64,000 bases of DNA from JAGQZY01 sp964588335. GTDB lineage: Bacteria; Bdellovibrionota; Bdellovibrionia; Bdellovibrionales; JAGQZY01. Numbering within the stretch: position 1 is the stretch's first letter; the number at the start of each line of letters is the position of its first letter. Made by a program: the position numbers and the translations under genes. Location: assembly GCA_964588335.1 (NCBI GenBank), contig CAZPOV010000012.1, forward strand, positions 1-64,000, given 5' to 3'. The notes below the pieces were generated by a model. That model was not told where the DNA came from and did not search any database. It saw only the letters and a list, made by a program, of their open reading frames with translations. Positions 51,481 to 59,890 of the stretch are shown piece after piece.

Positions 51481-52020
51481 TTAAAATGACGAGTTCGGCT
51501 CATTCAGAAACGCCTGCTCTTCAGAGCTAGACTGTCGTCCAAGAATGGTATTGCGGTGGGGGTAGCGTCCAAACCGAACAATGATATCACGATGTTTTTT
51601 TTCAAATTCCAATCCTGTTGTTGGAGCAACCTCAGAAAATAAAGGGATGGCTTGGTCGTGAATCTTTAAACTTTCGCTGTGCATGTAAGGCATGATCAGA
51701 AAGAAGGCTTGATCGCCATTCAGTTTTTTATGCAGTCCTTGCTGGACGGCCTCTTGAGAAAGAGCCAGTGCCAAAGGATCCTGGGCAAAGGATTCGGGCC
51801 GATCGCGATACATATTTCTTGAGAACTGATCAAGAACAATGATTTCGGCCAAGCGTCCCTCTGGAGTCTGGCGCCATTCAAAAAGGGCGGACTGTTTTGC
51901 CTCATTATGAATCTCTAGAAAGCGATCCTTGATGGTTCGATCAAGGGAAGGGTCCTTTTTAAACCATTGTGCTGAATCCAACTCTGAAAACCAAAAATCC
52001 AATACCTGTGAATAATCCAT
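51481..52020 (-). CDS. DUF924-family protein
   Basis: 179 residues. The family pattern is complete: VLDFWFSELDSAQWFKKDPSLDRTIKDRF at the start, IIVLDQFSRNMYRD in the middle, FFLIMPYMHSES and RYPHRNTILGRQSSSEEQAFL near the end. It is an all-helical fold of unknown function found across bacteria. It is divergent from the photolyase operon, from which it is 137 bases away. Confidence 0.9.
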   Translation of the reverse strand: MDYSQVLDFWFSELDSAQWFKKDPSLDRTIKDRFLEIHNEAKQSALFEWRQTPEGRLAEIIVLDQFSRNMYRDRPESFAQDPLALALSQEAVQQGLHKKLNGDQAFFLIMPYMHSESLKIHDQAIPLFSEVAPTTGLEFEKKHRDIIVRFGRYPHRNTILGRQSSSEEQAFLNEPNSSF

Positions 52021-52157
52021 AGGTTGAGCCTATAGTGCTGGCATCGGAAGCTCAAGACTTAAACGGGGCCCAATCGGGCAGTGGTTGAAATGTTTAACTA
52101 TTTACATAAGTTCAAGAAAACTTGAACAAAAATGCCTGGTCGGGTAATATAAAGGGG

Positions 52158-52589
52158 ATGCTTTCGAACCTATTTCTCTGGAATCTTATTGTTACCGTTT
52201 ACCTGGTGGGCCTAATTTGGACAATCCAAATGGTGCACTATCCCAGTTTTTTGTCAGTGGATCCGAACAAATTTGTTTCCTTTTCTGAGTTTCATCAGTG
52301 GGGCATGACAAAATTGGTGGGGTGGGTGATGGTGCTTGAGTTGGGCCTCACGTCTTGGAGCTGTTGGCAAAATTGGTTTGATTGGCGTCTTGTGGTTTTG
52401 CAAATTCTAGTTGTGATGACCTGGGTGTTTACCTTTTTAGTGAGTGTGCCTTTACACAAAAAGCTTTTATCGGGATATAAGCAACAAGTGATTGAGAGTT
52501 TGATCTGGACCAATTGGCCGCGCACATTCTTGTGGACGTTCAAAGCCGGACTCATGCTTTTCTGGATGGAGAGTTATGTCCAAGTCTAA
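52158..52589 (+). CDS. Small Trp-rich membrane protein
   Basis: 143 residues from ATG 52158 with four hydrophobic helices. Trp is very frequent, and the loops carry HYPSF and HQWGMTK, which may bind a cofactor or pigment. The frame is open 36 bases further upstream from an earlier ATG. The end overlaps the photolyase start by 14 bases, so translation is coupled. No family recognised, but the pairing with a photolyase is notable. Confidence 0.7.
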   Translation: MLSNLFLWNLIVTVYLVGLIWTIQMVHYPSFLSVDPNKFVSFSEFHQWGMTKLVGWVMVLELGLTSWSCWQNWFDWRLVVLQILVVMTWVFTFLVSVPLHKKLLSGYKQQVIESLIWTNWPRTFLWTFKAGLMLFWMESYVQV

Positions 52590-54087
52590 TTCAAAGAATT
52601 GTTTTTATCTGGTGTTGGGTGATCAACTTTTTCCGTTTGCTAGAACGCCATTTGAAAAAGGGGATCAGGTCTTGATGATCGAAGATCATGATCTGTGCAC
52701 ACACTTTAAATATCATAAAAACAAACTGCTGTTTTTTCTTATTTCCATGCGAGAGTACTGCGCTGAGCTGACCGACCATGGCGTCAAAGTGTCTTACTAC
52801 AACAGCGAGCACAAGCTTTTCAAAAAACCGTTCACAGATAAAATAAAAGATTTTTTGAAAACCCACTCGAAGATTGAAGTACTCCACTGTTACGACATCG
52901 CCGACACCTTTTTCGAACAGCAAATCAAAAAGTTCTGTGAACAGCAGGGCCTAGAATTACTGATTCATAAAAACCCCATGTTTCTAACTTCAAAGGATGA
53001 GTTTAAAGATTATTTAAAATCGGTCGACACTCCATTTATGAAGACTTTCTATTCGAAGCAAAGAAAGCGTCTAGACATTCTTGTGGAAAAAAACAATCAA
53101 CCGACAGGTGGGCAATGGAGTTTTGATAAGGAGAATCGTAAAAAGTATCCCAAAGACATTGAGATTCCTGACTTAAAAAAGCTGAAATCCTCAAAATTTC
53201 AAAAAGATGTGGAAAACACAGTTGAAAAACATTTTTCTGATCACCCAGGCAAGACTGAAAATTTTTGGCTGCCGACCAACCGTAAACAGGCTTTGGCGTG
53301 GTTGCGAGATTTTATCGACCACAAGTTTCATAGCTTTGGGCCTTACGAAGACGCCATACGATCGGATGATACTTTTGGTTTTCATTCGGCTTTGTCGCCT
53401 CTGATGAATATCGGCCTTCTAACGCCCGACGAGGTGATTGAACGTATTGTTAGTAAAGGTGAAGAGCTTGATGTCCCCATCGCTTCGATCGAAGGTTATG
53501 TCAGACAGGTGATTGGTTGGCGCGAATTTGTTAAGGGAATTTACGACAATTATGACGAGAAGATGAATAAAGACAACTTCTGGGGGCACAAAAAGAAGTT
53601 AAAGGCCTGTTGGTATGACGGCCAAACCGGTGTGCCCCCTTTGGACGACTCCATCAATAAGGCTCAAAATTACGGCTACACTCACCATATCGAGCGTCTG
53701 ATGATCCTTTCGAACATGATGCTTCTTTGTGAAGTTGAACCGCGAGAGGTCCATCGTTGGTTTATGGAGATGTATGTCGACAGCGCCGATTGGGTGATGG
53801 CTGCTAACGTTTATGGAATGGGGCAAATGAGTGAAGGTGGAATATTTTCAACCAAACCTTACATTTGTGGCTCCAATTACATCATTAAGATGAGCGACTA
53901 TAAAAAAGGCGACTGGTGTGAGATAGTCGACGGGCTTTATTGGCGCTTTGTTGACAATAAAAAAGAGTTTTTTTCTCAGAACCCGCGAATGGGAATGATG
54001 GTAAAAATGCTGGAAAAAATGGACACCTCTCGTAAGAAAAAAATCTTTAAACGCGCCGAAGAGTTTATCAGTCAAGTCACCAAGTAA
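52576..54087 (+). CDS. PhrB-type photolyase/cryptochrome lacking the canonical Fe-S ligands
   Basis: 503 residues of the bacterial (6-4) photolyase family (FeS-BCP), which repairs UV photoproducts with FAD and light. Family blocks include YLVLGDQLFPF at the start, SIEGYVRQVIGWREFVKGIY (304-323), YGYTHHIERLMILSN (366-380) and ANVYGMGQMSEGG (410-422). In the family four Cys hold a [4Fe-4S] cluster; here the first site is Pro (near 355), and the CxxC after KMSDY is gone, leaving Lys443-Lys444-Gly and only Cys448. Four other Cys (345, 385, 431, 448) lie nearby. It leads an operon with an SDR gene. Confidence 0.88.
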   Translation: MSKSNSKNCFYLVLGDQLFPFARTPFEKGDQVLMIEDHDLCTHFKYHKNKLLFFLISMREYCAELTDHGVKVSYYNSEHKLFKKPFTDKIKDFLKTHSKIEVLHCYDIADTFFEQQIKKFCEQQGLELLIHKNPMFLTSKDEFKDYLKSVDTPFMKTFYSKQRKRLDILVEKNNQPTGGQWSFDKENRKKYPKDIEIPDLKKLKSSKFQKDVENTVEKHFSDHPGKTENFWLPTNRKQALAWLRDFIDHKFHSFGPYEDAIRSDDTFGFHSALSPLMNIGLLTPDEVIERIVSKGEELDVPIASIEGYVRQVIGWREFVKGIYDNYDEKMNKDNFWGHKKKLKACWYDGQTGVPPLDDSINKAQNYGYTHHIERLMILSNMMLLCEVEPREVHRWFMEMYVDSADWVMAANVYGMGQMSEGGIFSTKPYICGSNYIIKMSDYKKGDWCEIVDGLYWRFVDNKKEFFSQNPRMGMMVKMLEKMDTSRKKKIFKRAEEFISQVTK

Positions 54088-54098
54088 AGGAAAGCAAT

Positions 54099-54881
54099 AT
54101 GAAAGTTCAATCAAAAAATATTTTAATCACAGGTTCCAGCCGGGGAATTGGTCTGGCCATGGCAAAGCGGGCGGCCAAAGAGCAGATGAAGATCCATCTT
54201 TTAAACCGAAGTGACACAAAAAGTTTAGAACCAGAATTGATGGAATTGGGAGCTGAGTCCGTTCAATCTTGGTCATTGGATATGGGGGAAAAACAAAACA
54301 TAGAGGCCTTTGCCAAGGCTTTTTATGAGTCGGGTCACCAGTGCGATATTTTAATGAACAATGCTGGGCAGTTGACCGGGGGTCTGCTTGAAGAACAGCC
54401 AATCGACAAGATCTATTCCATGTTTCAGGTCAATCTGGTGGGTATGGTGCATTTGACCCAACTGATGCTACCAAAGATGATGGAGTTGCCTGAAGCCAAG
54501 ATTATCAACAATGCTTCGGTTTCAGGAATCATGTTCCTCCCGTGTGCCAGCACCTACGCCGCCAGTAAAGCCGGAGTGGTCGGCTTCACTGAGTCTCTCC
54601 GTAACGAATTGGATGGCACGTCGGTCTCCACTCTTCTCATGGTCACTCCAGGAGTCAAAACTCGTATGTATGATGAGATCACCGACCTTTATGGAGGCCA
54701 TATTGATCTTAAATTCATGAGCTCAATTCCTGCTGAGCAGTGGATTGACCGCGTGTTCTCGGCCTTGAAAAATGACGAATCGGTCTGCTGGCCATCCGGA
54801 AAAACGTATTGGGGTGTTAAAATGGGGCAACATTGGCCTCGCATGCTGTCGCGAATTGTTAAACCCTATTTTGAAAGGTGA
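54099..54881 (+). CDS. SDR-family oxidoreductase
   Basis: 260 residues. Rossmann loop TGSSRGIGLAMA, NNAG block (MNNAGQLTGG), active Ser in NNASVSG and the catalytic Tyr-Lys pair in YAASKAGV. The C-terminal 40 residues form an extra helix. Start ATG 54099, preceded by AAAGGAAAG. It lies 11 bases after the photolyase and four bases overlap the next gene, so all are one operon. The substrate is unknown. Confidence 0.88.
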   Translation: MKVQSKNILITGSSRGIGLAMAKRAAKEQMKIHLLNRSDTKSLEPELMELGAESVQSWSLDMGEKQNIEAFAKAFYESGHQCDILMNNAGQLTGGLLEEQPIDKIYSMFQVNLVGMVHLTQLMLPKMMELPEAKIINNASVSGIMFLPCASTYAASKAGVVGFTESLRNELDGTSVSTLLMVTPGVKTRMYDEITDLYGGHIDLKFMSSIPAEQWIDRVFSALKNDESVCWPSGKTYWGVKMGQHWPRMLSRIVKPYFER

Positions 54882-55363
54882 TGATGCAGGTCTTGGCTTA
54901 TCTTTTATTAGTTCCCCTTTACATCCTTTGGCTTCTTATCTGCCTTGGATTTGCTGTTTTTGGATTTGTATTTCCCAACAAAAGATTTCGCCTGGATTTG
55001 GACGAGGTAGATCGTCGGACCACCGTTTGCAAAGTACTCAATCAGAAGGGCCTTATTAGTCAAAAAGAATATGAATTTGAAACCCAGAACGTGGCGGCCT
55101 ATTACGATGAGCAAACCTTCACTGGCTACTTGTTCATTATGAAACCGGTTATTTTTGCCCTTCAGATGACTTCTTACTTCGATAGCTTTTTTGTGTTTCT
55201 AGTAAAAAAATGGATCGCCGTGCATCGGTTTCTATTTTTTCAAATTGAAAAGCCAAAGCAGTTTTACATTCGATTGGCTGCGGTTTGTGTGGCCTTAGCT
55301 CATGGAGTGGGAGTTTGTCTGCATCATTTAAAAAAAATCACTCAGATGCGATTGGAATTTTAA
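54878..55363 (+). CDS. Membrane protein of unknown function
   Basis: 161 residues with a hydrophobic N-terminal helix (about 1-28), a soluble domain with RLDLDEVDRRTTVCKVL, and a second hydrophobic part (about 105-150). Its ATG overlaps the SDR stop, and ATG triplets at 54881 and 54884 are possible. No family recognised. It lies directly before the UbiB-like gene with a six-base gap. Confidence 0.6.
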   Translation: MMMQVLAYLLLVPLYILWLLICLGFAVFGFVFPNKRFRLDLDEVDRRTTVCKVLNQKGLISQKEYEFETQNVAAYYDEQTFTGYLFIMKPVIFALQMTSYFDSFFVFLVKKWIAVHRFLFFQIEKPKQFYIRLAAVCVALAHGVGVCLHHLKKITQMRLEF

Positions 55364-55369
55364 TACGTT

Positions 55370-56665
55370 ATGTCTAATGAAGAGAATCAAATACCGAAAT
55401 CTCGTAAAACTTACCTTTTGAAGATGGCCACTAAAATGGCTGTCCAACAGGGTAAGAAATATATCAACCGCAACCCAGAATCACGTCTGACAACCTTAGT
55501 TGAGCAGGCCGACACTCTTGTCAACCATGTTGGACGTTTAAAAGGGGCGGCAATGAAGGCGATTCAGACACTGTCAATTGAGGGCTCTGATTTTCTGCCT
55601 CCGGAAGTGATGACCGTTTTAGAAAAATTGCAGTCACAGGCCCCGCCGGTGGCGAGCCACATCTTAATCAAAGAGATGCGCGATGAACTGGGTGAGGAAA
55701 GGTTCAATCAGTTGAAAAACCTTTCCGAAGAACCGATTGCGGCGGCCAGTATTGGTCAAGTGTATGAGGCCGAGTACAAGGGAGAAGCGGTCGTCATCAA
55801 GGTGCAGTATCCTGGAGTGGCGGAAAGTGTGGATGCCGACATCGATACTCTGAAAAAACTTTTAAAAGCTCTGCTGGCGGTGAACCGCAAAAAGATTAAT
55901 TTTGACGAATTGATGGAGGAAGCACGACGGGTTTTGAAACAGGAAACCGATTACAGGCAAGAAGAACAGGCTCTACTTCGTTATAAGAAGCATTTTGAAG
56001 GATCGGAATATCGAATTCCCAAAGTGTATCCAGAGCTTACAACCCAAAAAGTTTTGGTTCTGTCTAAAGAACCGGGCCTGGAATACAGCCAATGGCTAAA
56101 GACAAATCCATCCATTGAACAAAAACAAAAGGTGGCCGATCAATTGCTTAAGCTCTATATCAAAGAGTTTTTTGAAAACCATTTGGTTCAGACAGACCCC
56201 AACCCGGCAAATTTTCTAATCTCTGAAAAAGGTGAAATGGTGTTGATCGATTTTGGTGCGACACTGGAATTTGATTCGGCTTTCGTTAAAGATTATCAAA
56301 CACTGATCAGGAAGGTTTTTTCTCGCGACAAAGAAGCCATTCTTGAACAGGTTTTTAAAATGGAGTTCCTGGATCGTCGTGAAGATCCGGATGTGCAAGA
56401 ACGCTTTGTCGATTTCTTACTTTTGTCCCTGAAGCCTTTTGAGCCCAAGCAGCAGCCCTTCGACTTTTCCGATAAAGAGTACAGTCAGCTGGTGCGCAAT
56501 GAGGCGTTGCAGTTCAGTCGAATGCTCAAGTACTCGGCGCCACCCAAGAAGTTAATTTTCTTGCATCGGAAGTTGGGTGGTATCTTCATGTTACTAAAGA
56601 AAATGGATATGAAGGCCGATCTTTCAGAGTTTCGTCGACTGATTGTAGAAACGGATTACGTCTAA
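55370..56665 (+). CDS. UbiB/ABC1-family atypical kinase-like protein
   Basis: 431 residues. The A-rich loop EPIAAASIGQV (122-130), the Lys of VVIKVQYPG (Lys144), the QTDPNPANFLI block and LIDFGATLE are the marks of the family. The KxGQ motif that gates the active site is KAIQ (63-66), with Ile where Gly normally is. UbiB-type proteins support ubiquinone synthesis, some hydrolyse ATP. It closes the photolyase operon and its stop overlaps that of the convergent heptosyltransferase-type gene by four bases. Confidence 0.88.
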   Translation: MSNEENQIPKSRKTYLLKMATKMAVQQGKKYINRNPESRLTTLVEQADTLVNHVGRLKGAAMKAIQTLSIEGSDFLPPEVMTVLEKLQSQAPPVASHILIKEMRDELGEERFNQLKNLSEEPIAAASIGQVYEAEYKGEAVVIKVQYPGVAESVDADIDTLKKLLKALLAVNRKKINFDELMEEARRVLKQETDYRQEEQALLRYKKHFEGSEYRIPKVYPELTTQKVLVLSKEPGLEYSQWLKTNPSIEQKQKVADQLLKLYIKEFFENHLVQTDPNPANFLISEKGEMVLIDFGATLEFDSAFVKDYQTLIRKVFSRDKEAILEQVFKMEFLDRREDPDVQERFVDFLLLSLKPFEPKQQPFDFSDKEYSQLVRNEALQFSRMLKYSAPPKKLIFLHRKLGGIFMLLKKMDMKADLSEFRRLIVETDYV

Positions 56666-57639
56666 AGAATAGACTGCAATTTTTTCTCCACTCTTTGGAC
56701 AGTGATATTGTTCATGCATTTATGATGGCCCAGAGGGCAAACGTCGCCTCCATGAACATGGCAGGGGCGACATTCAAGGTTCTCTTCCAAAACCCAAGCC
56801 TTCTTGAATCGAGGATCAAAACCAAATTCCTTAGTGGTAGGTCCAAACAGGGCAATGGTGGGCGTGTTAACAGCCACCCCCATATGCATGGGGCCGGAAT
56901 CGGTTGTTACTAAAGCTTTGGTGCTTCTCAATATAGAGGCCATTTCCCGCAAAGTGGTTTTGTTAACCAGGTTCATGACCAAGGGAGAGTCCGGTATTTT
57001 GATGTCGTCTTTAGAGTGCCCGATCAGGGTGACCGGTACTTCTTTTAGAATAAGGCTTTGTATCAGTTCTTCAAAGTAAGGCCACTGTTTGTTCTTTTGG
57101 CTGGCAAAAGGATGAAGGGCCACACTTTTTGAAAAATCAAAACTTTTTTCATCGAAAGTGAAGTGCTGAGGAGGAAAAAGAGGTCGAAGGTCCTCGGTGG
57201 ATTTTTCCGGGAGGTCCGAAAACGCTTGCCGAATTGTTTTATAGTACTTATCAACAACGTGGGTGCCGAGCTCGTCTTTGTATTTTCGGTTTTTCACAAA
57301 AGCTCTTCGTTGTTTCGAATGTTTTTCGATGTGAAAAAACTCACCGTGCTGAAAGAGTCTAAGAAAATAAGATTTGAAGTTTCCTTGTAAATCAATAACC
57401 ACGTCATAGTGGGGCATCTTTCGATACACCCGAATTAGATCGATCAAACTCGAGCCTTTTTCAACGACAATGGTTTTATTGATATCAGTGCTGTTAATGA
57501 AAAGTTCCTCGCCAATCGGAGACGTCAGCAGATCAATTTCCATGGCGGGGAAACTCTTGCGTAAATGAGCCAAGGGGCCTGTGGTCAGAAGCAGGTCGCC
57601 CATGGCACTAAATCGGATGACGAGGACTCGAATAGACAT
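56662..57639 (-). CDS. Glycosyltransferase family 9 (LPS heptosyltransferase type)
   Basis: 325 residues of the ADP-heptose-type transferase family. N-terminal RFSAMGDLLLTTGPLAHLRKSFP and the C-terminal ALVTTDSGPMHMGVAVNTPTIALFGPTT block are characteristic. A Cys-rich stretch near the end (CRPCHVHGGDVCPLGHHKCM) is also seen in this family. It adds sugars to the LPS core in the cytoplasm. Two bases separate it from the GT2 gene. Confidence 0.9.
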   Translation of the reverse strand: MSIRVLVIRFSAMGDLLLTTGPLAHLRKSFPAMEIDLLTSPIGEELFINSTDINKTIVVEKGSSLIDLIRVYRKMPHYDVVIDLQGNFKSYFLRLFQHGEFFHIEKHSKQRRAFVKNRKYKDELGTHVVDKYYKTIRQAFSDLPEKSTEDLRPLFPPQHFTFDEKSFDFSKSVALHPFASQKNKQWPYFEELIQSLILKEVPVTLIGHSKDDIKIPDSPLVMNLVNKTTLREMASILRSTKALVTTDSGPMHMGVAVNTPTIALFGPTTKEFGFDPRFKKAWVLEENLECRPCHVHGGDVCPLGHHKCMNNITVQRVEKKLQSIL

Positions 57640-57641
57640 TG

Positions 57642-58373
57642 TTATCTGAAGGATCGCATTTTTATTTTGAACAAGTCAAAGAGAGCCACAAAAAAAGCCT
57701 TGGTTTTCACCTTTGAACCTCCGACATCCGTCCATGCTAAAAGCGGCTCCTCAAAAAAGTCGTCAACAGTCAGGCGGCCTTTTTTTAATAGGCGCTGAAT
57801 CAGTTCGACATCAAACAACCAACTGGAATCAAAAGGAGTGTCGATACAGGAGCGAAGCTGAGGAAAATTTTCGATAAGCTTCATGCCGCATTGGGTGTCG
57901 TAAACTTTCAATCTTAGCATCTGCGAAGCCACAAGTGCGAAGCATCGGCCGAGCCAATAGCGCCAACGTTTTCGATCGATATTGCGTCCTAAAAGAAAAA
58001 CTCGAGCTCCCAAAAGAACTTTACGGTTCTGTTTTTCATAAACTTTTAAAAGGCGAAACAGTTCGCTCATGGGAGTGGCGAGGTCCGCATCAAAATATCC
58101 TGTCAGTGCGGCATCCTTGTCCAAAGCTTTAACCAGACCCTGGCGAACGGCTTCGCCTTTGCCAGAATTTTTTTCAAGACGATGCAGGAAAATGCGGTCG
58201 GGATCTTGATTGACCATTGACTCAATAATCGTCGCCGTTCGATCTTTCGAACCATCATCAACAAACAGCCAATGGAGATTGGGTAGAGCCTGCAAGCTTT
58301 GTTGAAAGGCCTGCACATCCAAACGACTTTCTTCGTTATAACATGGCACTACAATGATAATTTTTCCTGTCAC
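57642..58373 (-). CDS. Glycosyltransferase family 2
   Basis: 243 residues with a GT-A fold. IVVPCYNEESRL, WLFVDDGSKDRT and YFDADLATPMSEL (the DxD metal site) are visible. The order and VLLGARVFL, followed by DTQCGMKLIEN, match dolichyl-phosphate or polyprenyl-phosphate glucosyltransferases. It may load a lipid carrier used by the polytopic GT-C-like protein encoded next on the other strand. Confidence 0.9.
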   Translation of the reverse strand: MTGKIIIVVPCYNEESRLDVQAFQQSLQALPNLHWLFVDDGSKDRTATIIESMVNQDPDRIFLHRLEKNSGKGEAVRQGLVKALDKDAALTGYFDADLATPMSELFRLLKVYEKQNRKVLLGARVFLLGRNIDRKRWRYWLGRCFALVASQMLRLKVYDTQCGMKLIENFPQLRSCIDTPFDSSWLFDVELIQRLLKKGRLTVDDFFEEPLLAWTDVGGSKVKTKAFFVALFDLFKIKMRSFR

Positions 58374-58477
58374 ACAAGCTCCACGGTTTCCTTAGGGGTA
58401 TCTCAGACCCTCTCAAATGTCATGCCTTGCAGAGCAAAGCAATGGACAAGACATTGGGTGGCTACTAAGATGCAAGA

Positions 58478-59809
58478 ATGCCCAATTGGAACTCTCTTCT
58501 GAATGATAAATTACTAGTATTATTAGGCTTTATTCTTATGGCGTTGTTTGGCTACAGCCATTTTATCGATGGTGATGTGATCCAAATACTGGCCAAAGCC
58601 CATTTCTTTGTAACCCAAGGTCAGTTGATTCCCTACGGCAATGTCTCTTCCAGTGGGGCCAGCGGTAACATTCCCGGTGCTTTCCTCAGTTTGAGTGCAG
58701 GGTTGCCAATGAAGTTATGGTTTTCACCATGGGCGGCTTGGGCCTTTTTAGCCTTTTTGCATTTCTTGGGATTTCTCATGTTTCGCAATGTTATGAGAGA
58801 TTTTCTTAGCCCTTTGGCGATGACCGGTGTGGTTGTGATGTTCTGGTTGAACCCCTGGAGACTCAGCGAGGTGTTCCTTTGGAATCCGGGCTATATCTTT
58901 TTTGCTTCGACTTTGCACATGTGGTCAGCCTTTAAGCTCTCCAAAAAGCCGTCCTTTGTTTTTAGCATCGTTCATGGACTGAGTTTGTTTTTAGGTCTGC
59001 AAATCCACCCCTCTTTTATTATCCTATTCTTTATGACCATGATTCTTTTGTGGATGAAGGCTCTCAAGCCCCATTGGGGAGGGACCTTGGCGGGGATCGT
59101 TATCGGTCTTGTCAGTCTGGTGCCCTATTTTCTTGCTGGCCTGGAAGATCCCAGTATTTTTCCTCAGCCCGGCAGTGGAGATGGTAAGGGCTTTCTGTTT
59201 TTTGGTTTGGTCTACGTCTATCCACTTCTTAAAGGCTTTTGGTATTGGATTCTTTTTGGTTCAAATATTTTCCAAACCCATGTTTTTCATCAACTGAACT
59301 TCACTTGGATGGAGTGGGCCTCGATGGAACAGATTTTTAAAGGGGTATGGACAGTGATCAAGTATGGGATCGGCGCTTTTGGTGTGGGACTTTCCTTTTA
59401 TGTGAATTATCAGTTTTTAAAAAAGCAAAAGCCCAAGTTCAATATTTTTAAATTCAAAATGAAAAACCCCCAGCAGTGGCTACCGATCTACACCATTTCG
59501 GCTTTCGCCTCGGCTATGCTGGCCACCGCAATTTCTCCCACCTTGCCGATTTATTGGCACCTTCTTTATATTTGGCCTATGGCGTTGATTCCGCTATTGA
59601 TGAAAATGGATGAATTCTCAAAAGTGCCTGAAAAGAAAGAAAAACTTCGTCAGTATCTTGTTGTTGTCATTTTTTATTTCACGGCGACCAACCTCCTCGC
59701 CGGTTTAGGTTCGAAAAAACATGACTTTCGAAAGCCGTTCCACGACCTTTATTTTAAGGCCTGCAAGGAGGAGTGCCGTATGCAGAACTTAGAAAACTCC
59801 AATCAGTAA
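58478..59809 (+). CDS. Polytopic GT-C-like membrane protein
   Basis: 443 residues with about ten membrane helices. The first periplasmic loop has DGDVIQILAKAHFFVTQGQLIPYG, and a later one SGNIPGAFL, in the place of the acidic catalytic loops of GT-C transferases such as ArnT and PMT. The C-terminal 70 residues are soluble, with basic and Cys residues. Start ATG 58478, without a strong ribosome-binding site. It sits 104 bases from the divergent GT2 gene, which may make its donor lipid. The catalytic Asp is not certain. Confidence 0.65.
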   Translation: MPNWNSLLNDKLLVLLGFILMALFGYSHFIDGDVIQILAKAHFFVTQGQLIPYGNVSSSGASGNIPGAFLSLSAGLPMKLWFSPWAAWAFLAFLHFLGFLMFRNVMRDFLSPLAMTGVVVMFWLNPWRLSEVFLWNPGYIFFASTLHMWSAFKLSKKPSFVFSIVHGLSLFLGLQIHPSFIILFFMTMILLWMKALKPHWGGTLAGIVIGLVSLVPYFLAGLEDPSIFPQPGSGDGKGFLFFGLVYVYPLLKGFWYWILFGSNIFQTHVFHQLNFTWMEWASMEQIFKGVWTVIKYGIGAFGVGLSFYVNYQFLKKQKPKFNIFKFKMKNPQQWLPIYTISAFASAMLATAISPTLPIYWHLLYIWPMALIPLLMKMDEFSKVPEKKEKLRQYLVVVIFYFTATNLLAGLGSKKHDFRKPFHDLYFKACKEECRMQNLENSNQ

Positions 59810-59814
59810 AAGAA

Positions 59815-59885
59815 AGCCCCTGTCTTGATTAAGAAAAGGGCTGAGCTCCGCTTCTCGTTGGCCGTCCACTATGGACGACCAGAGA
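59815..59885. terminator. Candidate bidirectional terminator
   Basis: Between two converging genes. A stem CGTCCA/TGGACG with a CTA loop (about 59862-59877) is extended by broken pairing on both sides, and an AGCCC/GGGCT pair lies before it. The plus side ends in CTTTTA; the T-runs are poor, so the call is modest. Confidence 0.45.
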
Positions 59886-59890
59886 GTCTT

